This document shows positions 39,183-47,629 of a stretch of DNA of 64,000 nt, one piece after another; the stretch's first letter is position 1; every line of letters begins with the position of its first letter. Location: positions 124,196-188,195 of the forward strand of contig UCAU01000028.1 of assembly GCA_900470445.1 (NCBI GenBank), written 5' to 3'. Origin of the DNA: Hyphomicrobiales bacterium (GTDB lineage Bacteria > Pseudomonadota > Alphaproteobacteria > Rhizobiales > Devosiaceae). The translations under genes and the position numbers were made by a program. The notes under the pieces were generated by a model. The model saw only the letters and a program-made list of their open reading frames with translations. It ran no database searches and was not told where the DNA came from.

Positions 39183-40496
39183 ATGGCTGACCTTTTCGCC
39201 GCAGACCCCAGTGAAACCGACCGCGCGCGCCCGCTCGCCGATCAATTGCGGCCGCGTTCGCTCGATGAGGTGATCGGCCAGAGCCATCTGCTCGGTCCCG
39301 AGGGTACGCTGCGCCGCATGATCGCCTCGGGGCGGCTGGGCTCGCTGATCCTGTGGGGGCCGCCGGGCACCGGCAAGACTACGGTGGCACGGCTCTTGGC
39401 CGACCAGATCGGCTATACGTTCGAGCAGATTTCGGCGGTGTTCTCCGGCGTTGCCGACCTCAAGAAGGTGTTCGAGAAGGCCCGCTTCGAGCGCCTGTCC
39501 GGCCATCGGACGCTGCTGTTTGTCGACGAAATCCACCGCTTCAATCGGGCACAGCAGGATGGTTTCCTGCCCGTGATGGAAGACGGCACGGTGGTGCTGG
39601 TGGGGGCGACCACCGAAAATCCGTCCTTTGAGCTGAACGCGGCTTTGTTGTCGCGCAGTCAGGTATTGCGGTTCGAGTCGCTGTCGCTGGAGGATCTGGA
39701 AAAGCTGGTGGTGCGCGCGGAGGAACTGACTGGCGCGGCGCTGCCGCTCGATGCAGAGGCCCGCCACACGCTGCTGACCCTTGCCGATGGCGACGGGCGC
39801 GCGCTGCTGGGGCTGGTCGAGGAAGTGCTGGCCTCGGCCAAAGAAGGCGAGGTGCTCGACGCCGCCACCATGCTGACCGTGATCCAGCGCCGCGCGCCGA
39901 TCTATGACAAGGCGCAGGATGGGCACTACAATCTGATTTCGGCGCTGCACAAGACGGTGCGGGGCTCCGATCCCGATGCGGCGCTCTATTATTTCGCCCG
40001 CATGCTCGACGCCGGCGAAGATCCGCTGTTTCTCGCCCGCCGGCTGATCCGCATGGCCGTGGAAGATATCGGTCTGGCCGACCCGCAGGCACTGCCGCAG
40101 GCGGTTGCCGGGCGCGATGCCTATCAGATGCTGGGCTCGCCCGAAGGGGAGTTGGCCCTGGCGCAGGTTGTCGTCTATCTGGCGCTCGCGCCGAAATCCA
40201 ACGCCGTCTACACCGCCTTCAAAGGCGCCACATCGATTGCCAAATCCACCGGCTCGCCGACCCCGCCCATGGTCATTCTCAATGCGCCGACCAAGCTGAT
40301 GAAGACCTCCGGCTACGGCGACGGCTATATCTATGATCACGACACGCCCGAGGCGTTTTCGGGCCAGGAATATTTCCCGGAAAAGATCGGCCGGCAGCAA
40401 TTTTATCAGCCGGTCGAACGCGGCTTTGAACGCGATCTGCGCAAACGCATGGATTATTTCGAGCGCTTGCGGGCGGAGAAGAAGCGCGAGGAATAG
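39183..40496 (+). CDS. rarA: replication-associated recombination protein A
   Basis: 437 residues. The clamp-loader-like AAA+ domain has Walker [10 protein letters not shown] at 59-67, Walker [12 protein letters not shown] at about 111-121 and sensor [12 protein letters not shown]. The C-terminal tetramerisation domain contains [19 protein letters not shown] and [10 protein letters not shown]. RarA/MgsA acts on stalled replication forks with RecA and SSB. crcB starts nine bases after its stop. Confidence 0.95.
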   Translation: MADLFAADPSETDRARPLADQLRPRSLDEVIGQSHLLGPEGTLRRMIASGRLGSLILWGPPGTGKTTVARLLADQIGYTFEQISAVFSGVADLKKVFEKARFERLSGHRTLLFVDEIHRFNRAQQDGFLPVMEDGTVVLVGATTENPSFELNAALLSRSQVLRFESLSLEDLEKLVVRAEELTGAALPLDAEARHTLLTLADGDGRALLGLVEEVLASAKEGEVLDAATMLTVIQRRAPIYDKAQDGHYNLISALHKTVRGSDPDAALYYFARMLDAGEDPLFLARRLIRMAVEDIGLADPQALPQAVAGRDAYQMLGSPEGELALAQVVVYLALAPKSNAVYTAFKGATSIAKSTGSPTPPMVILNAPTKLMKTSGYGDGYIYDHDTPEAFSGQEYFPEKIGRQQFYQPVERGFERDLRKRMDYFERLRAEKKREE

Positions 40497-40505
40497 GGCA
40501 GGCAC

Positions 40506-40889
40506 ATGCAGAATTTCCTCCTTGTCGGCCTCGGTGGAGCGATTGGCGCCATGGCGCGCTATGGTGCGTCCATCGGCGTGGGGCGCGTGTGGCCGCATGG
40601 CTTTCCGCTCGGCACGATGCTGATCAATATTGTCGGCTCCATCGCCATGGGTCTGCTCATCGGCATTCTCGCCCGCACTTTGCCGCCCTGGGCGCCGGAG
40701 GCACGCCTGTTCGTCGCCGTAGGCGTATTGGGCGGTTTTACGACGTTTTCCTCCTTCTCGCTCGATACAATCGTGCTGATTGAGCGCGGCGAAATGGTAC
40801 AAGCTGGCTTCTATGTGCTGTTGTCGGTTGTGGTTTGTCTCATTGGCCTTTATCTCGGGCTTTTGGTGACCAGAGGCAGCCCGGCATGA
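40506..40889 (+). CDS. crcB: fluoride channel CrcB/Fluc
   Basis: 127 residues, four membrane spans. The family motifs GGAIGAMARYG (10-20), the channel Asn41 (INIVGS) and GGFTTFSSFS (76-85) are present. It forms dual-topology dimers that export fluoride. No fluoride riboswitch fits in the nine-base gap to rarA. Its TGA overlaps the next start (ATGA). Confidence 0.95.
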   Translation: MQNFLLVGLGGAIGAMARYGASIGVGRVWPHGFPLGTMLINIVGSIAMGLLIGILARTLPPWAPEARLFVAVGVLGGFTTFSSFSLDTIVLIERGEMVQAGFYVLLSVVVCLIGLYLGLLVTRGSPA

Positions 40890-41872
40890 GTGCGGTACAA
40901 CAGCGGCAGGTAAGCAGCGACGAAGACGGGATGCGTCTCGATCGCTGGTTCGCACAGAATTTTCCGCAACTCGGTTTCGGGCGGCTGCAAAAGCTCATTC
41001 GCAATGGCGAAGTGCGCGTCGACAAGGGCCGCGTGCAGACCAGTACGCGCCTGACTGCCGGGCAGACCGTGCGCATTCCCCCGATCGACGATGCCGAGAC
41101 GGTCAAGCCGGTGCGCGTCAATTCGGGCGATGCGCAATTCCTGCGCGATATCATCCTTTATGAAGACGAGGACATTTACGTCTTCAACAAGCCGCATGGC
41201 TTGGCCGTGCAGGGCGGCAGCGGCACGTTCCGCCATCTCGATGGCATGCTGAAAAGCCTGCCCAACAAGCTGGGCGAGGCGCCGCGCCTGGTGCATCGGC
41301 TGGATCGCGACACCTCCGGGTGCCTCGTGGTTGCCAAGACGCAGGCTGCGGCCAGCCATTTTGGCGAAGTGTTCCGCTCACGGTCGGCTCGCAAGATCTA
41401 CTGGGCCGTCGTGGCCGGCAATCCGAATCCGCGCCAGGGTGAAATCTCGTGTTTCCTCGCCAAGCAGGCGACGACCGACGGCGAGCAGATGGTGGTGGTC
41501 AAGAATGGCACGCCGGGCGCGCAGCATTCGATGAGCTATTATTCGACCACCGACACGGCCAGCCGCCGTTTCGCCTGGGTCACGCTGAAGCCGGTGACCG
41601 GCCGCACCCACCAGTTGCGTGTGCATATGGCCCAGCTTGGCACCCCGATCATCGGCGATCCGCGCTATTTCAATATCGAGAACTGGCAGGGCGCGCCTGG
41701 CCTGGGTGAGGGTTTGCAGCTGCATGCCCGCCGCATTGCCCTGCCGCTGCGCAATGGCAAGCGGCTCGATATTTCCGCACCGCTGCCGCCGCATATGCGC
41801 GAGAGCTTTGACGCCCTGGGCTTTGATCCTGACCGCTTCGATGTCAGCAAGGACCCGGAGGACGGCGCATGA
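40886..41872 (+). CDS. RluA-family 23S rRNA pseudouridine synthase (RluC-like)
   Basis: 328 residues from MSAVQQRQVS at 40886, overlapping crcB by ATGA. An N-terminal S4 domain (about 17-65, GMRLDRWFAQNFPQLGFGRL) precedes the catalytic domain with HRLDRDTSG at 138-146 and catalytic Asp140. PVTGRTHQLRVHMAQLGTPI is the conserved C-terminal motif. The length and S4 domain favour RluC over RluA. Confidence 0.9.
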   Translation: MSAVQQRQVSSDEDGMRLDRWFAQNFPQLGFGRLQKLIRNGEVRVDKGRVQTSTRLTAGQTVRIPPIDDAETVKPVRVNSGDAQFLRDIILYEDEDIYVFNKPHGLAVQGGSGTFRHLDGMLKSLPNKLGEAPRLVHRLDRDTSGCLVVAKTQAAASHFGEVFRSRSARKIYWAVVAGNPNPRQGEISCFLAKQATTDGEQMVVVKNGTPGAQHSMSYYSTTDTASRRFAWVTLKPVTGRTHQLRVHMAQLGTPIIGDPRYFNIENWQGAPGLGEGLQLHARRIALPLRNGKRLDISAPLPPHMRESFDALGFDPDRFDVSKDPEDGA

Positions 41873-42531
41873 CGCTTGTCATGTTCGACATGGACGGCAC
41901 GCTGATCGATACGCAGGCGCTGATCACCGAGCATATGGCGACCACCTTTGAGGGGGCAGGGCTCGATGCCCCAAGCCCGGCCGCCTCGCGTCGGGTGATC
42001 GGGCTGTCGCTGCCCGTGGCTTTGGCGCGCTTGGCCCGCACCGATGATCCGGTGCTGATCGACAAGCTGGTCGAGGACTATCGCACCCATTACCGCGCCT
42101 CCGTGCTGACCCATAACGACCGTGAAGGGCTGTTTCCTGGGGCTCTGGAGGCGCTGCAGCGCCTGTGGAAATGGGATGGCATGCGATTGGGCATTGCGAC
42201 GGGCAAGGGACTCAGCGGCGTCCACCGCATTACCGGTAACCACAAGATCGCCGATTACTTCGTCACCTTGCAGACACCGGACCACAATCCGTCCAAGCCG
42301 CATCCGGGCATGCTACTGCGCGCGATGGCAGAAACCGGGGCGCTGCCGGCCGAGACAGTGATGATTGGCGATACGACATTCGATATCGAAATGGGCAAGG
42401 CAGCGGGCGCCTGGGCCATTGGCGTGACCTGGGGCTATCATGAACCGACCGAGCTTATTGCGGCTGGGGCCGATATCATGATCGACCGGTTTGACGAGCT
42501 CGATGCGGCGATCCGCAAGGTATTGGAGTAG
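41869..42531 (+). CDS. HAD-superfamily phosphatase (phosphoglycolate-phosphatase-like)
   Basis: 220 residues. Motif I FDMDGTLIDT has nucleophile Asp7 and Asp9; motif II is in GIATGKG; Lys in KPHPGM; and motif IV is MIGDTTFDIEMG. A helical cap at about 15-85 marks subfamily IA. In many alphaproteobacteria a HAD gene sits between rluC and the ATP12 gene. The substrate is unknown. It overlaps the upstream stop as ATGA. Confidence 0.88.
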   Translation: MTLVMFDMDGTLIDTQALITEHMATTFEGAGLDAPSPAASRRVIGLSLPVALARLARTDDPVLIDKLVEDYRTHYRASVLTHNDREGLFPGALEALQRLWKWDGMRLGIATGKGLSGVHRITGNHKIADYFVTLQTPDHNPSKPHPGMLLRAMAETGALPAETVMIGDTTFDIEMGKAAGAWAIGVTWGYHEPTELIAAGADIMIDRFDELDAAIRKVLE

Positions 42532-42534
42532 GCC

Positions 42535-43314
42535 ATGCGCGACCAGCTGGAAGATGCCCACAAGCATATCGATGACGGCTATGGCCGGGCGCAGCATGCC
42601 AATCGGGTGGAACTGCCCAAGCGCTTCTACAAGGATGTTGGCGTAGCCCCGGTCGATGGCGGCTTTGTCGTGACGCTGGATGGCCGGCAGGTGCATACGC
42701 CGGGCCGGAAAATCCCGGTCGTGGTGCCCGCAGCGGCCATTGCCACGACCATGGCCGAAGAATGGGCGGCGCAGGGCGAATTCATCGATCCGGCGACCAT
42801 GCCCATGGTCAGATTGATCAATTCGGCCGTGGAAAGCGGCGAGCAAACCATTCCCGCCTTCCGCCAGGAGGTCATCAAATTCGCCGCGAGCGATCTGATG
42901 CTCTATCGCGCCGATGCGCCGCAGGAATTGGTCAGCGAGCAGGAACTGGTGTGGGACAAGGCGCTGGTCAAGCTGGCGCGGCACTTCGGCGTGCGGTTCC
43001 AGCCCACGATCGGGATCATCCATCAGGCGCAGCCGCAGGCGAGCCTGGATCGGTTGGCCGAGACGCTGGATGGCGAAAATCTCTTTGTCCTCACCGCGCT
43101 GGTCAATGTGACCGGGCTTACTGGATCGGGGCTGCTCGCCATCGGGCTGTGGCACCGCCTATTCACCGCCGACGAGGTGTGGCAGGCGGCGCATGTCGAT
43201 GAAGATTATCAGATCGGTCTATGGGGCCAGGATGAGGAAGCAGCCGCCCGCCGGGCGCAGCGGCGGATCGAATTCGACACGGCCGTAGCCGTGCTGGATG
43301 CATTGCGGGCTTAG
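42535..43314 (+). CDS. ATP12-family F1-ATPase assembly chaperone
   Basis: 259 residues. NRVELPKRFYKDVGVAPVDGGF, TLDGRQVHTPGRKIPVVVP, MAEEWAAQG and TGSGLLAIGLWH are the ATP12 landmarks. In mitochondria ATP12 binds free F1 alpha subunit; the bacterial role is inferred by homology. It begins three bases after the HAD stop, and its TAG overlaps the convergent next gene. Confidence 0.9.
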   Translation: MRDQLEDAHKHIDDGYGRAQHANRVELPKRFYKDVGVAPVDGGFVVTLDGRQVHTPGRKIPVVVPAAAIATTMAEEWAAQGEFIDPATMPMVRLINSAVESGEQTIPAFRQEVIKFAASDLMLYRADAPQELVSEQELVWDKALVKLARHFGVRFQPTIGIIHQAQPQASLDRLAETLDGENLFVLTALVNVTGLTGSGLLAIGLWHRLFTADEVWQAAHVDEDYQIGLWGQDEEAAARRAQRRIEFDTAVAVLDALRA

Positions 43315-43652
43315 CCGACCACTTCGGCCCCATGCAGCGCGATGATTTCGGCTATCTCGGCCCCTTCCTCACCCTCCAGCGGACACACAAGGGTCGCGCC
43401 TGCCTCGATAGCCTGGTCGACCACCAAAGCCCGGCGGCTGGCTATGGCGATTGGCGCTGCGATTCCCGCATCGATTAACGCCTCGATTGCCGGAACAATG
43501 CAGTCCAGCTCGCGCTGAACGCTGGCCGTGTCCCCGCTCGCCACTTCGATGATTTCGGCCCCGTCCGCCAACGCAGTTCTGGCGCGTGACACGACATCAA
43601 CGCCCGTGACGACGCGGGCAATGCGGGGCGGTCTATATGCGGAAGCGGCCAT
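43311..43652 (-). CDS. short dihydropteroate-synthase-like protein (possible folP remnant)
   Basis: 113 residues. It reads like part of the DHPS TIM barrel: a strand-helix unit ALADGAEIIEVASGDTAS, then LDCIVPAIEALIDAGIAAPIAIAS and VVDQAIEAGATLV, parallel to the folP segments for 'GAD-IID-GGEST', 'ErvlPvIeaL' and 'AleAGA'. It lacks the N-terminal IMGI(L)N and C-terminal pterin/sulfonamide loops, so it is probably not catalytic. It lies 26 bases after cysW on the same strand, where cysA would be expected. Either a decayed gene or a small paralogue with another role. Confidence 0.45.
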   Translation of the reverse strand: MAASAYRPPRIARVVTGVDVVSRARTALADGAEIIEVASGDTASVQRELDCIVPAIEALIDAGIAAPIAIASRRALVVDQAIEAGATLVCPLEGEEGAEIAEIIALHGAEVVG

Positions 43653-43678
43653 AGCGGAAGCCTATCGGTCCAGCGCCA

Positions 43679-44494
43679 TCATTGCCAGCCGCGAGATTCC
43701 AGCGTCGACTTCAAAACCAGCGTCACCACGGCAATCAGCGCCAGCGTGGATGACGCCGCAAAGGCGCCAGTGACATTGAAATCGTTGAACAACTGGCTGA
43801 TCTGCAAGGGCAGGGTATTGGTCTGGCCGCGGATGGAGCCAGAGACGACCGAGACGGCGCCGAATTCGCCCATCACCCGCGCATTGGTGAGCACCGCGCC
43901 ATAGAGAATAGCCCAGCGGATATTGGGCAGGGTGACGAAGCGGAACATCTGCCAGCCATTGGCGCCCAGCGAGAGAGCGGCTTCCTCGTCCTCGGTGCCT
44001 TGCTGCTGCATGAGTGGGATGAGCTCGCGGGCGACGAAGGGGGCCGTGACGAAAAGGCTGACCAGCACGATCGCCGCAACGGTGAACATGAGCTGGACGC
44101 CCATGCCCTGCAGTACCGGCCCGAGCAGGCCCTGGCCGCCATAGAGGAACAGATAGACCACGCCGGCCACGATGGGGCTGACCGAAGCGGGCAGCTCGAC
44201 AATGGTGATGATCAGCTGCCGCCCGCGAAAGCGGAAGCGGGTGACCAGCCAGGCCACGCAGATGCCGATCACGATATTGATCGGCACGACAATGATTGCC
44301 GTCAGCACGGTGAGACCGATGGCGTGCAGGGTGGTGCGCTCGAGGATATTGGCAAAATAGACCCCAATGCCTTCGCGCAGCGCGTAGGCGAAGATCAGCG
44401 CAACCGGCACCACCAGGATCAGCGCCGAGAGCACGATTGCAAGGCCGATCAGGGTAATTTCGGCAGGGGAGCGGGTGTGGACGCGCACTGTCAT
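43679..44494 (-). CDS. cysW: sulfate ABC transporter permease CysW
   Basis: 271 residues from the ATG at 44494, which has GGAG nine bases upstream; an overlapping GTG at 44500 is the alternative. There are six spans, with an EAA loop (DEEAALSLGANGWQMFRFVTLP, of which EEAALSLGANGW is the core) that contacts the ATPase. It forms the inner-membrane channel with CysT. The family can also carry thiosulfate. Confidence 0.9.
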   Translation of the reverse strand: MTVRVHTRSPAEITLIGLAIVLSALILVVPVALIFAYALREGIGVYFANILERTTLHAIGLTVLTAIIVVPINIVIGICVAWLVTRFRFRGRQLIITIVELPASVSPIVAGVVYLFLYGGQGLLGPVLQGMGVQLMFTVAAIVLVSLFVTAPFVARELIPLMQQQGTEDEEAALSLGANGWQMFRFVTLPNIRWAILYGAVLTNARVMGEFGAVSVVSGSIRGQTNTLPLQISQLFNDFNVTGAFAASSTLALIAVVTLVLKSTLESRGWQ

Positions 44495-44496
44495 GG

Positions 44497-45333
44497 TCAC
44501 GTGCTCCGATCCGCATAACGCACCTGCCAGGATTGCAGCGCATTGGTGGCGAGCAGCGTGAGGAAAGCAGCGAGGAGAAGGACGAAGGCCAAGGCGGCGG
44601 CGCCTTCATAATTGAATTCGTCGAGCCGGATGAAGATCAGCAGGGAAACGATTTCGGTGAAGCCGGGCAGGTTGCCGGCGATGAAAACAACGGCGCCGAA
44701 TTCGCCCAGCGACCGGGCGAAGGAGAGCACGCAACCGGTCATGAAGGCGGGCAGGATGGTGGGCCAGATGACGCGGGCAAAGACTTGCCAGCCGGTAGCG
44801 CCCAGTGTCCTGGCGGCTTCCTCATAGCCCGCTTCTACATCTTCGAGCACCGGCTGGACGGTGCGAACCACGAAGGGAATGGAGGTGAAGCTCATGGCCA
44901 CGATGATGCCGAGTTGGGTGTAATTGACCTTGAACCCATTGGGTTCGAGGAATTGGCCATACCAGCCGGTTTGCGCGAACAGCGTCACGAGCACCAGCCC
45001 GGCAACGGCGGTGGGCAGGGCGAAGGGCAGGTCGACCAGGGCGTCGAGCAGGCGCTTGCCGGGGAAAGTGTAGCGGGTGAGCACCCAGGCGAGCAACAGG
45101 CCGAAAAAGCCATTGAAAACAGTGGCAGCAAGCGCGGAACTGAAAGTAATGCGATAGGCGGCCAGCGAGCGGTTGGAGGCGACGATGCGCCAGAATTCGG
45201 GCCACCCCATACCGCCCACCTTGAGCAGCATGGCCAGCAGCGGCAGCACGATGATGATGGTGAGATAGAGCATGGAGACGCCCAGCGTCAGCCCGAAACC
45301 GGGCAGGAGGTGCTTGCTGCGTCGCGATGCCAT
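44497..45333 (-). CDS. cysT: sulfate ABC transporter permease CysT
   Basis: 278 residues from MASRRSKHLLPGFG at 45333. Six spans and an EAA loop (EEAARTLGATGWQVFARVI) are present, with the SLGEFGAVVFIAGN segment typical of CysT/CysW/ModB permeases. Its stop overlaps the cysW start region. A terminator-like hairpin separates it from sbp. Confidence 0.9.
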   Translation of the reverse strand: MASRRSKHLLPGFGLTLGVSMLYLTIIIVLPLLAMLLKVGGMGWPEFWRIVASNRSLAAYRITFSSALAATVFNGFFGLLLAWVLTRYTFPGKRLLDALVDLPFALPTAVAGLVLVTLFAQTGWYGQFLEPNGFKVNYTQLGIIVAMSFTSIPFVVRTVQPVLEDVEAGYEEAARTLGATGWQVFARVIWPTILPAFMTGCVLSFARSLGEFGAVVFIAGNLPGFTEIVSLLIFIRLDEFNYEGAAALAFVLLLAAFLTLLATNALQSWQVRYADRST

Positions 45334-45347
45334 GATCTTCCTTACGC

Positions 45348-45376
45348 AAAAAGCGGCGTGACCGGGGCCACGCCGC
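45348..45376 (-). terminator. attenuator-type terminator between sbp and cysT
   Basis: Read on the minus strand: GCGGCGTG, an eight-base loop, CACGCCGC, then TTTTTGCG. It sits just after the sbp stop and 15 bases before the cysT start, so it probably lets the binding protein be made in excess over the permeases. Confidence 0.8.
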
Positions 45377-45399
45377 AAAACCTTGATGCTTATTGGGCC

Positions 45400-46383
45400 T
45401 TACTGGTTGAGGAAGACCTTATCGAGCAGGCCACCATCGGCGAAATGCTCCTCGGAAACCTTTTCCCAGCCGCCAAAAGCGTCTTCGACAGTGACGAGGC
45501 GAATGGCGGGGAAGTCGGCGGCGTGGGCGGCAGCGACTGTTTCGTCATGGACGCGGTGGAAATTGGCGGCGGCGACTTCCTGGCCTTCGGGGGTGAACAG
45601 GAAATCGAGATACGCCTTGGCGAGGTCGCGGCTGCCACGGGCATCGACCACCTTGTCGACAATGGCGACGGGGAATTCGGAGAGGAAGCTGACCGAGGGG
45701 ATCACCGCATCATATTTGTCGGCGCCAAGCTGCTTGCGCACGCCGAGCACTTCGGCCTCGAAGGTCACCAGCACGTCGCCCAGCTGACGCTCGGTGAAGG
45801 CGGTGGTGGCGGCGCGGCCGCCGGTTTCGAACACCGGAACATTGCTGAACAGCTTGGTGAGGAAGGCCTCGATCTGGGCTTCGTCGCCCTTATATTCCTC
45901 AGTCGCCCAGGCGCGGGCGGCGAGATAAGTGTAGCGGCCATTGCCGGAGGTCTTGGGATTGGGGAAGATCACCTGCACGCCATCGGCAGCCAGATCGCCC
46001 CAGTCCTTGATCCCCTTGGGATTGCCGGCGCGCACCAGGAAAGCCGGGAAGGAATAGAAGGGCGCCGCATTATTGGGGAACTGCGTCGCCCAATCAGCCG
46101 CCACGAAGCCGCCATCCACCAGTTTTTGAATATCGGTCACCTGATTGAAGGTGACAACATCAGCGGCAAGACCTTCGAGCACGGCGCGGGCCTGGGCGGA
46201 GGAGCCGGCATGGGACTGGTTGACGGTGACCGTGGCGCCCGTAGCCGCATAGGCGGCGTTTTCGGCCTCGAACAGTTCGCGCGCAATATCATAGGACGCG
46301 TTGAGAATGTCGGTGGGCTGGGCGAAGGTCGGGGTCGCGCCGAGGGCCAGGACGGCCACGGCGGTGGCGAGAAACTTGTTCAT
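45400..46383 (-). CDS. sbp: sulfate/thiosulfate ABC transporter substrate-binding protein
   Basis: 327 residues from MNKFLATAVAVLAL at 46383, with a signal peptide cut near TFA/QP. ILNASYDIARELFEAENAAY, QSHAGSSAQARAVLEGL, VVTFNQVTDIQ and FPNPKTSGNGRYTYLAA are the sulfate-binding signatures. It captures sulfate in the periplasm for CysT/CysW. It could be called cysP; the two families are not separable by eye. Confidence 0.9.
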   Translation of the reverse strand: MNKFLATAVAVLALGATPTFAQPTDILNASYDIARELFEAENAAYAATGATVTVNQSHAGSSAQARAVLEGLAADVVTFNQVTDIQKLVDGGFVAADWATQFPNNAAPFYSFPAFLVRAGNPKGIKDWGDLAADGVQVIFPNPKTSGNGRYTYLAARAWATEEYKGDEAQIEAFLTKLFSNVPVFETGGRAATTAFTERQLGDVLVTFEAEVLGVRKQLGADKYDAVIPSVSFLSEFPVAIVDKVVDARGSRDLAKAYLDFLFTPEGQEVAAANFHRVHDETVAAAHAADFPAIRLVTVEDAFGGWEKVSEEHFADGGLLDKVFLNQ

Positions 46384-46551
46384 GTGACGCTGAAGCTCCA
46401 AAGGCGCGTGTGCATTGGCAGTTTGATGCAATGGCAGCGATCACGGCGTCAAAGGCTAAAGTCTTGGTTTGGATGAGTAATTTATAGCGCTGTGCTGTGG
46501 GGCAAAGACGTTGCGCGGCGGCGGGGCGTGGAGGGATAACGTTCCGGTGCA

Positions 46552-46655
46552 TTCCCAGCAGACCTCATCCTGAGCTTGTGGAAGGACGAGGTCGTGGCAC
46601 GCAGGCGTGGGTGTACCCCGACCTCGTGGTTCGACAGGCTCACCATGAGGTCTCA
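46552..46655. repeat. palindromic dispersed repeat, copy 1
   Basis: An imperfect inverted repeat that starts TTCCCAGCAGACCTCATCC and ends ATGAGGTCTCA. The inner arms GAGCTTGTGGAAGGACGAGG and its complement (CCTCGTGGTTCGACAGGCTC) pair. Copy 2 at 47502-47602 has the same ends and arms but a different centre. It looks like a REP-like or MITE-like element. Confidence 0.8.
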
Positions 46656-46661
46656 CAGGAT

Positions 46662-46702
46662 ACTTAGCTCTTGCGCTAAGTTTTTAGACTGTGATACTTA
46701 GC
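46662..46702 (+). promoter_or_regulatory. putative ArsR operator (three ACTTAGC half-sites)
   Basis: ACTTAGC at 46662-46668, its complement GCTAAGT at 46675-46681, and a third direct copy ACTTAGC at 46696-46702, four bases before the arsR ATG. The palindrome plus repeat at the start of a self-regulating family is typical of autorepression; this is inference. Confidence 0.55.
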
Positions 46703-46705
46703 CTT

Positions 46706-47041
46706 ATGGAAAGCTATCAGCAACTCGACGGGATTTTTCAGGCATTGGCCGATCCGACGCGGCGGGCGGTGCTCAGCCGGTTGGGGCAGGGGCCGGCCAG
46801 TATCAGCGATTTGGCGCGGCCCTTCGACATGGCGCTGCCCTCCTTCATGAAGCACATCCGGTTTCTGGAGGGGAGCGGGCTGATCCAGACCCGCAAGAGC
46901 GGCCGGGTGCGGACATGTGCCATCGACAAGCGGCAGTTTGCGGCGGTGGAGGCCTGGTTGGCCGATCAGCGGGCGCTGTGGGAAGGCCGTGCCGACCGGC
47001 TGGAGCAATTTGTCATTGAGGAACAGGACAAGGCAAAATGA
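46706..47041 (+). CDS. ArsR-family transcriptional regulator
   Basis: 111 residues from the ATG at 46706. The winged helix is FQALADPTRRAVLSRLGQGP, then ISDLARPFDMALPSFMKHIRFLE and a wing GLIQTRKSGRVRTCAID. No metal-binding Cys pair (ELCVCDL) is present, so it belongs to the non-metal group that is usually paired with SRPBCC proteins. No Shine-Dalgarno is visible; it may be leaderless. It overlaps the SRPBCC gene as ATGA. Confidence 0.9.
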   Translation: MESYQQLDGIFQALADPTRRAVLSRLGQGPASISDLARPFDMALPSFMKHIRFLEGSGLIQTRKSGRVRTCAIDKRQFAAVEAWLADQRALWEGRADRLEQFVIEEQDKAK

Positions 47042-47511
47042 GCAAGAAGAACCCCGAACTCGACCTGACGATTACGCGGGTGATCAAGGCGCCGCGCGCC
47101 GCCGTGTGGCGGGCATGGACCGACCCGGCGCGGTTTGAAAAATGGTGGGTGCCCGAGCCGGCTTTGTGCAAGGTGGTGGCGATGGACCTGCGCCCAGGTG
47201 GGGCCTTCACTACGCAGATCAGCGAAGATGGCGCCGCGTTTGGCGCTCACATTAATGGATGTTTTCTGGCGGTGGATGAGGGCGAGCGGATCGTGTTCAC
47301 CAATGCGTTGGTGGATGGCTGGCGGCCGGCGGCGCAGCCCTTCATGACCGCGATCATCACCCTGGCCGATCATCCCGAGGGCACGGAATATATGTCCTAC
47401 GTGATGCACAAGGACCGGGCCGATCGGGACATGCATGCCGAGATGGGGTTTTATGACGGCTGGGGCACCGTGATGGGGCAGCTGGCGAAATTGGTGGAAG
47501 CTTCCCAGTAG
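47038..47511 (+). CDS. SRPBCC/AHSA1-domain protein
   Basis: 157 residues. TITRVIKAPRAAVWRAWTDPARFEKWWVPE is the AHSA1 N-terminal signature (quoted from IKAPRAAVWRAWTDP); the MDLRPGGAFTTQI and TEYMSYVMHKDRADRDMHAEMGFYDGWG region completes the helix-grip fold, a hydrophobic ligand-binding cavity. It is cotranscribed with an ArsR regulator, a recurring pairing in which the ligand is unknown. The final codons and stop fall inside repeat copy 2. Confidence 0.88.
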   Translation: MSKKNPELDLTITRVIKAPRAAVWRAWTDPARFEKWWVPEPALCKVVAMDLRPGGAFTTQISEDGAAFGAHINGCFLAVDEGERIVFTNALVDGWRPAAQPFMTAIITLADHPEGTEYMSYVMHKDRADRDMHAEMGFYDGWGTVMGQLAKLVEASQ

Positions 47512-47602
47512 ACCTCATCCTGAGCTTGTCGAAGGACGAGGTCGTGGCATCTAAGCCTCCACTCGCGCGACCTCGTGGTTCGACGGGCTCAATGAGGTCT
47601 CA
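47502..47602. repeat. palindromic dispersed repeat, copy 2
   Basis: It starts TTCCCAGTAGACCTCATCC and ends ATGAGGTCTCA, with arms GAGCTTGTCGAAGGACGAGG and CCTCGTGGTTCGACGGGCTC. Its first ten bases encode the last residues and the TAG stop of the SRPBCC gene. Copy 1 lies at 46552-46655. Confidence 0.8.
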
Positions 47603-47629
47603 TTCCGCTCCGATGCTTCCCCCAACGTG

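Larger units (their letters stand above)
46384..46705. other. sbp-arsR divergent intergenic region with repeat and operator
   Basis: 322 bases. The sbp-proximal part must carry the minus-strand promoter. The middle (46552-46655) is a palindromic dispersed repeat, and the arsR-proximal 45 bases hold three ACTTAGC half-sites. Confidence 0.6.

Noticed and set aside
40497-40505. Fluoride riboswitch for crcB
   Set aside because: The gap to rarA is only nine bases, and no riboswitch core was seen at the end of rarA.
44533-46476. Plus-strand frame of 647 codons over sbp-cysT
   Set aside because: Gly/Glu/His-rich translation antisense to three recognised transporter genes.
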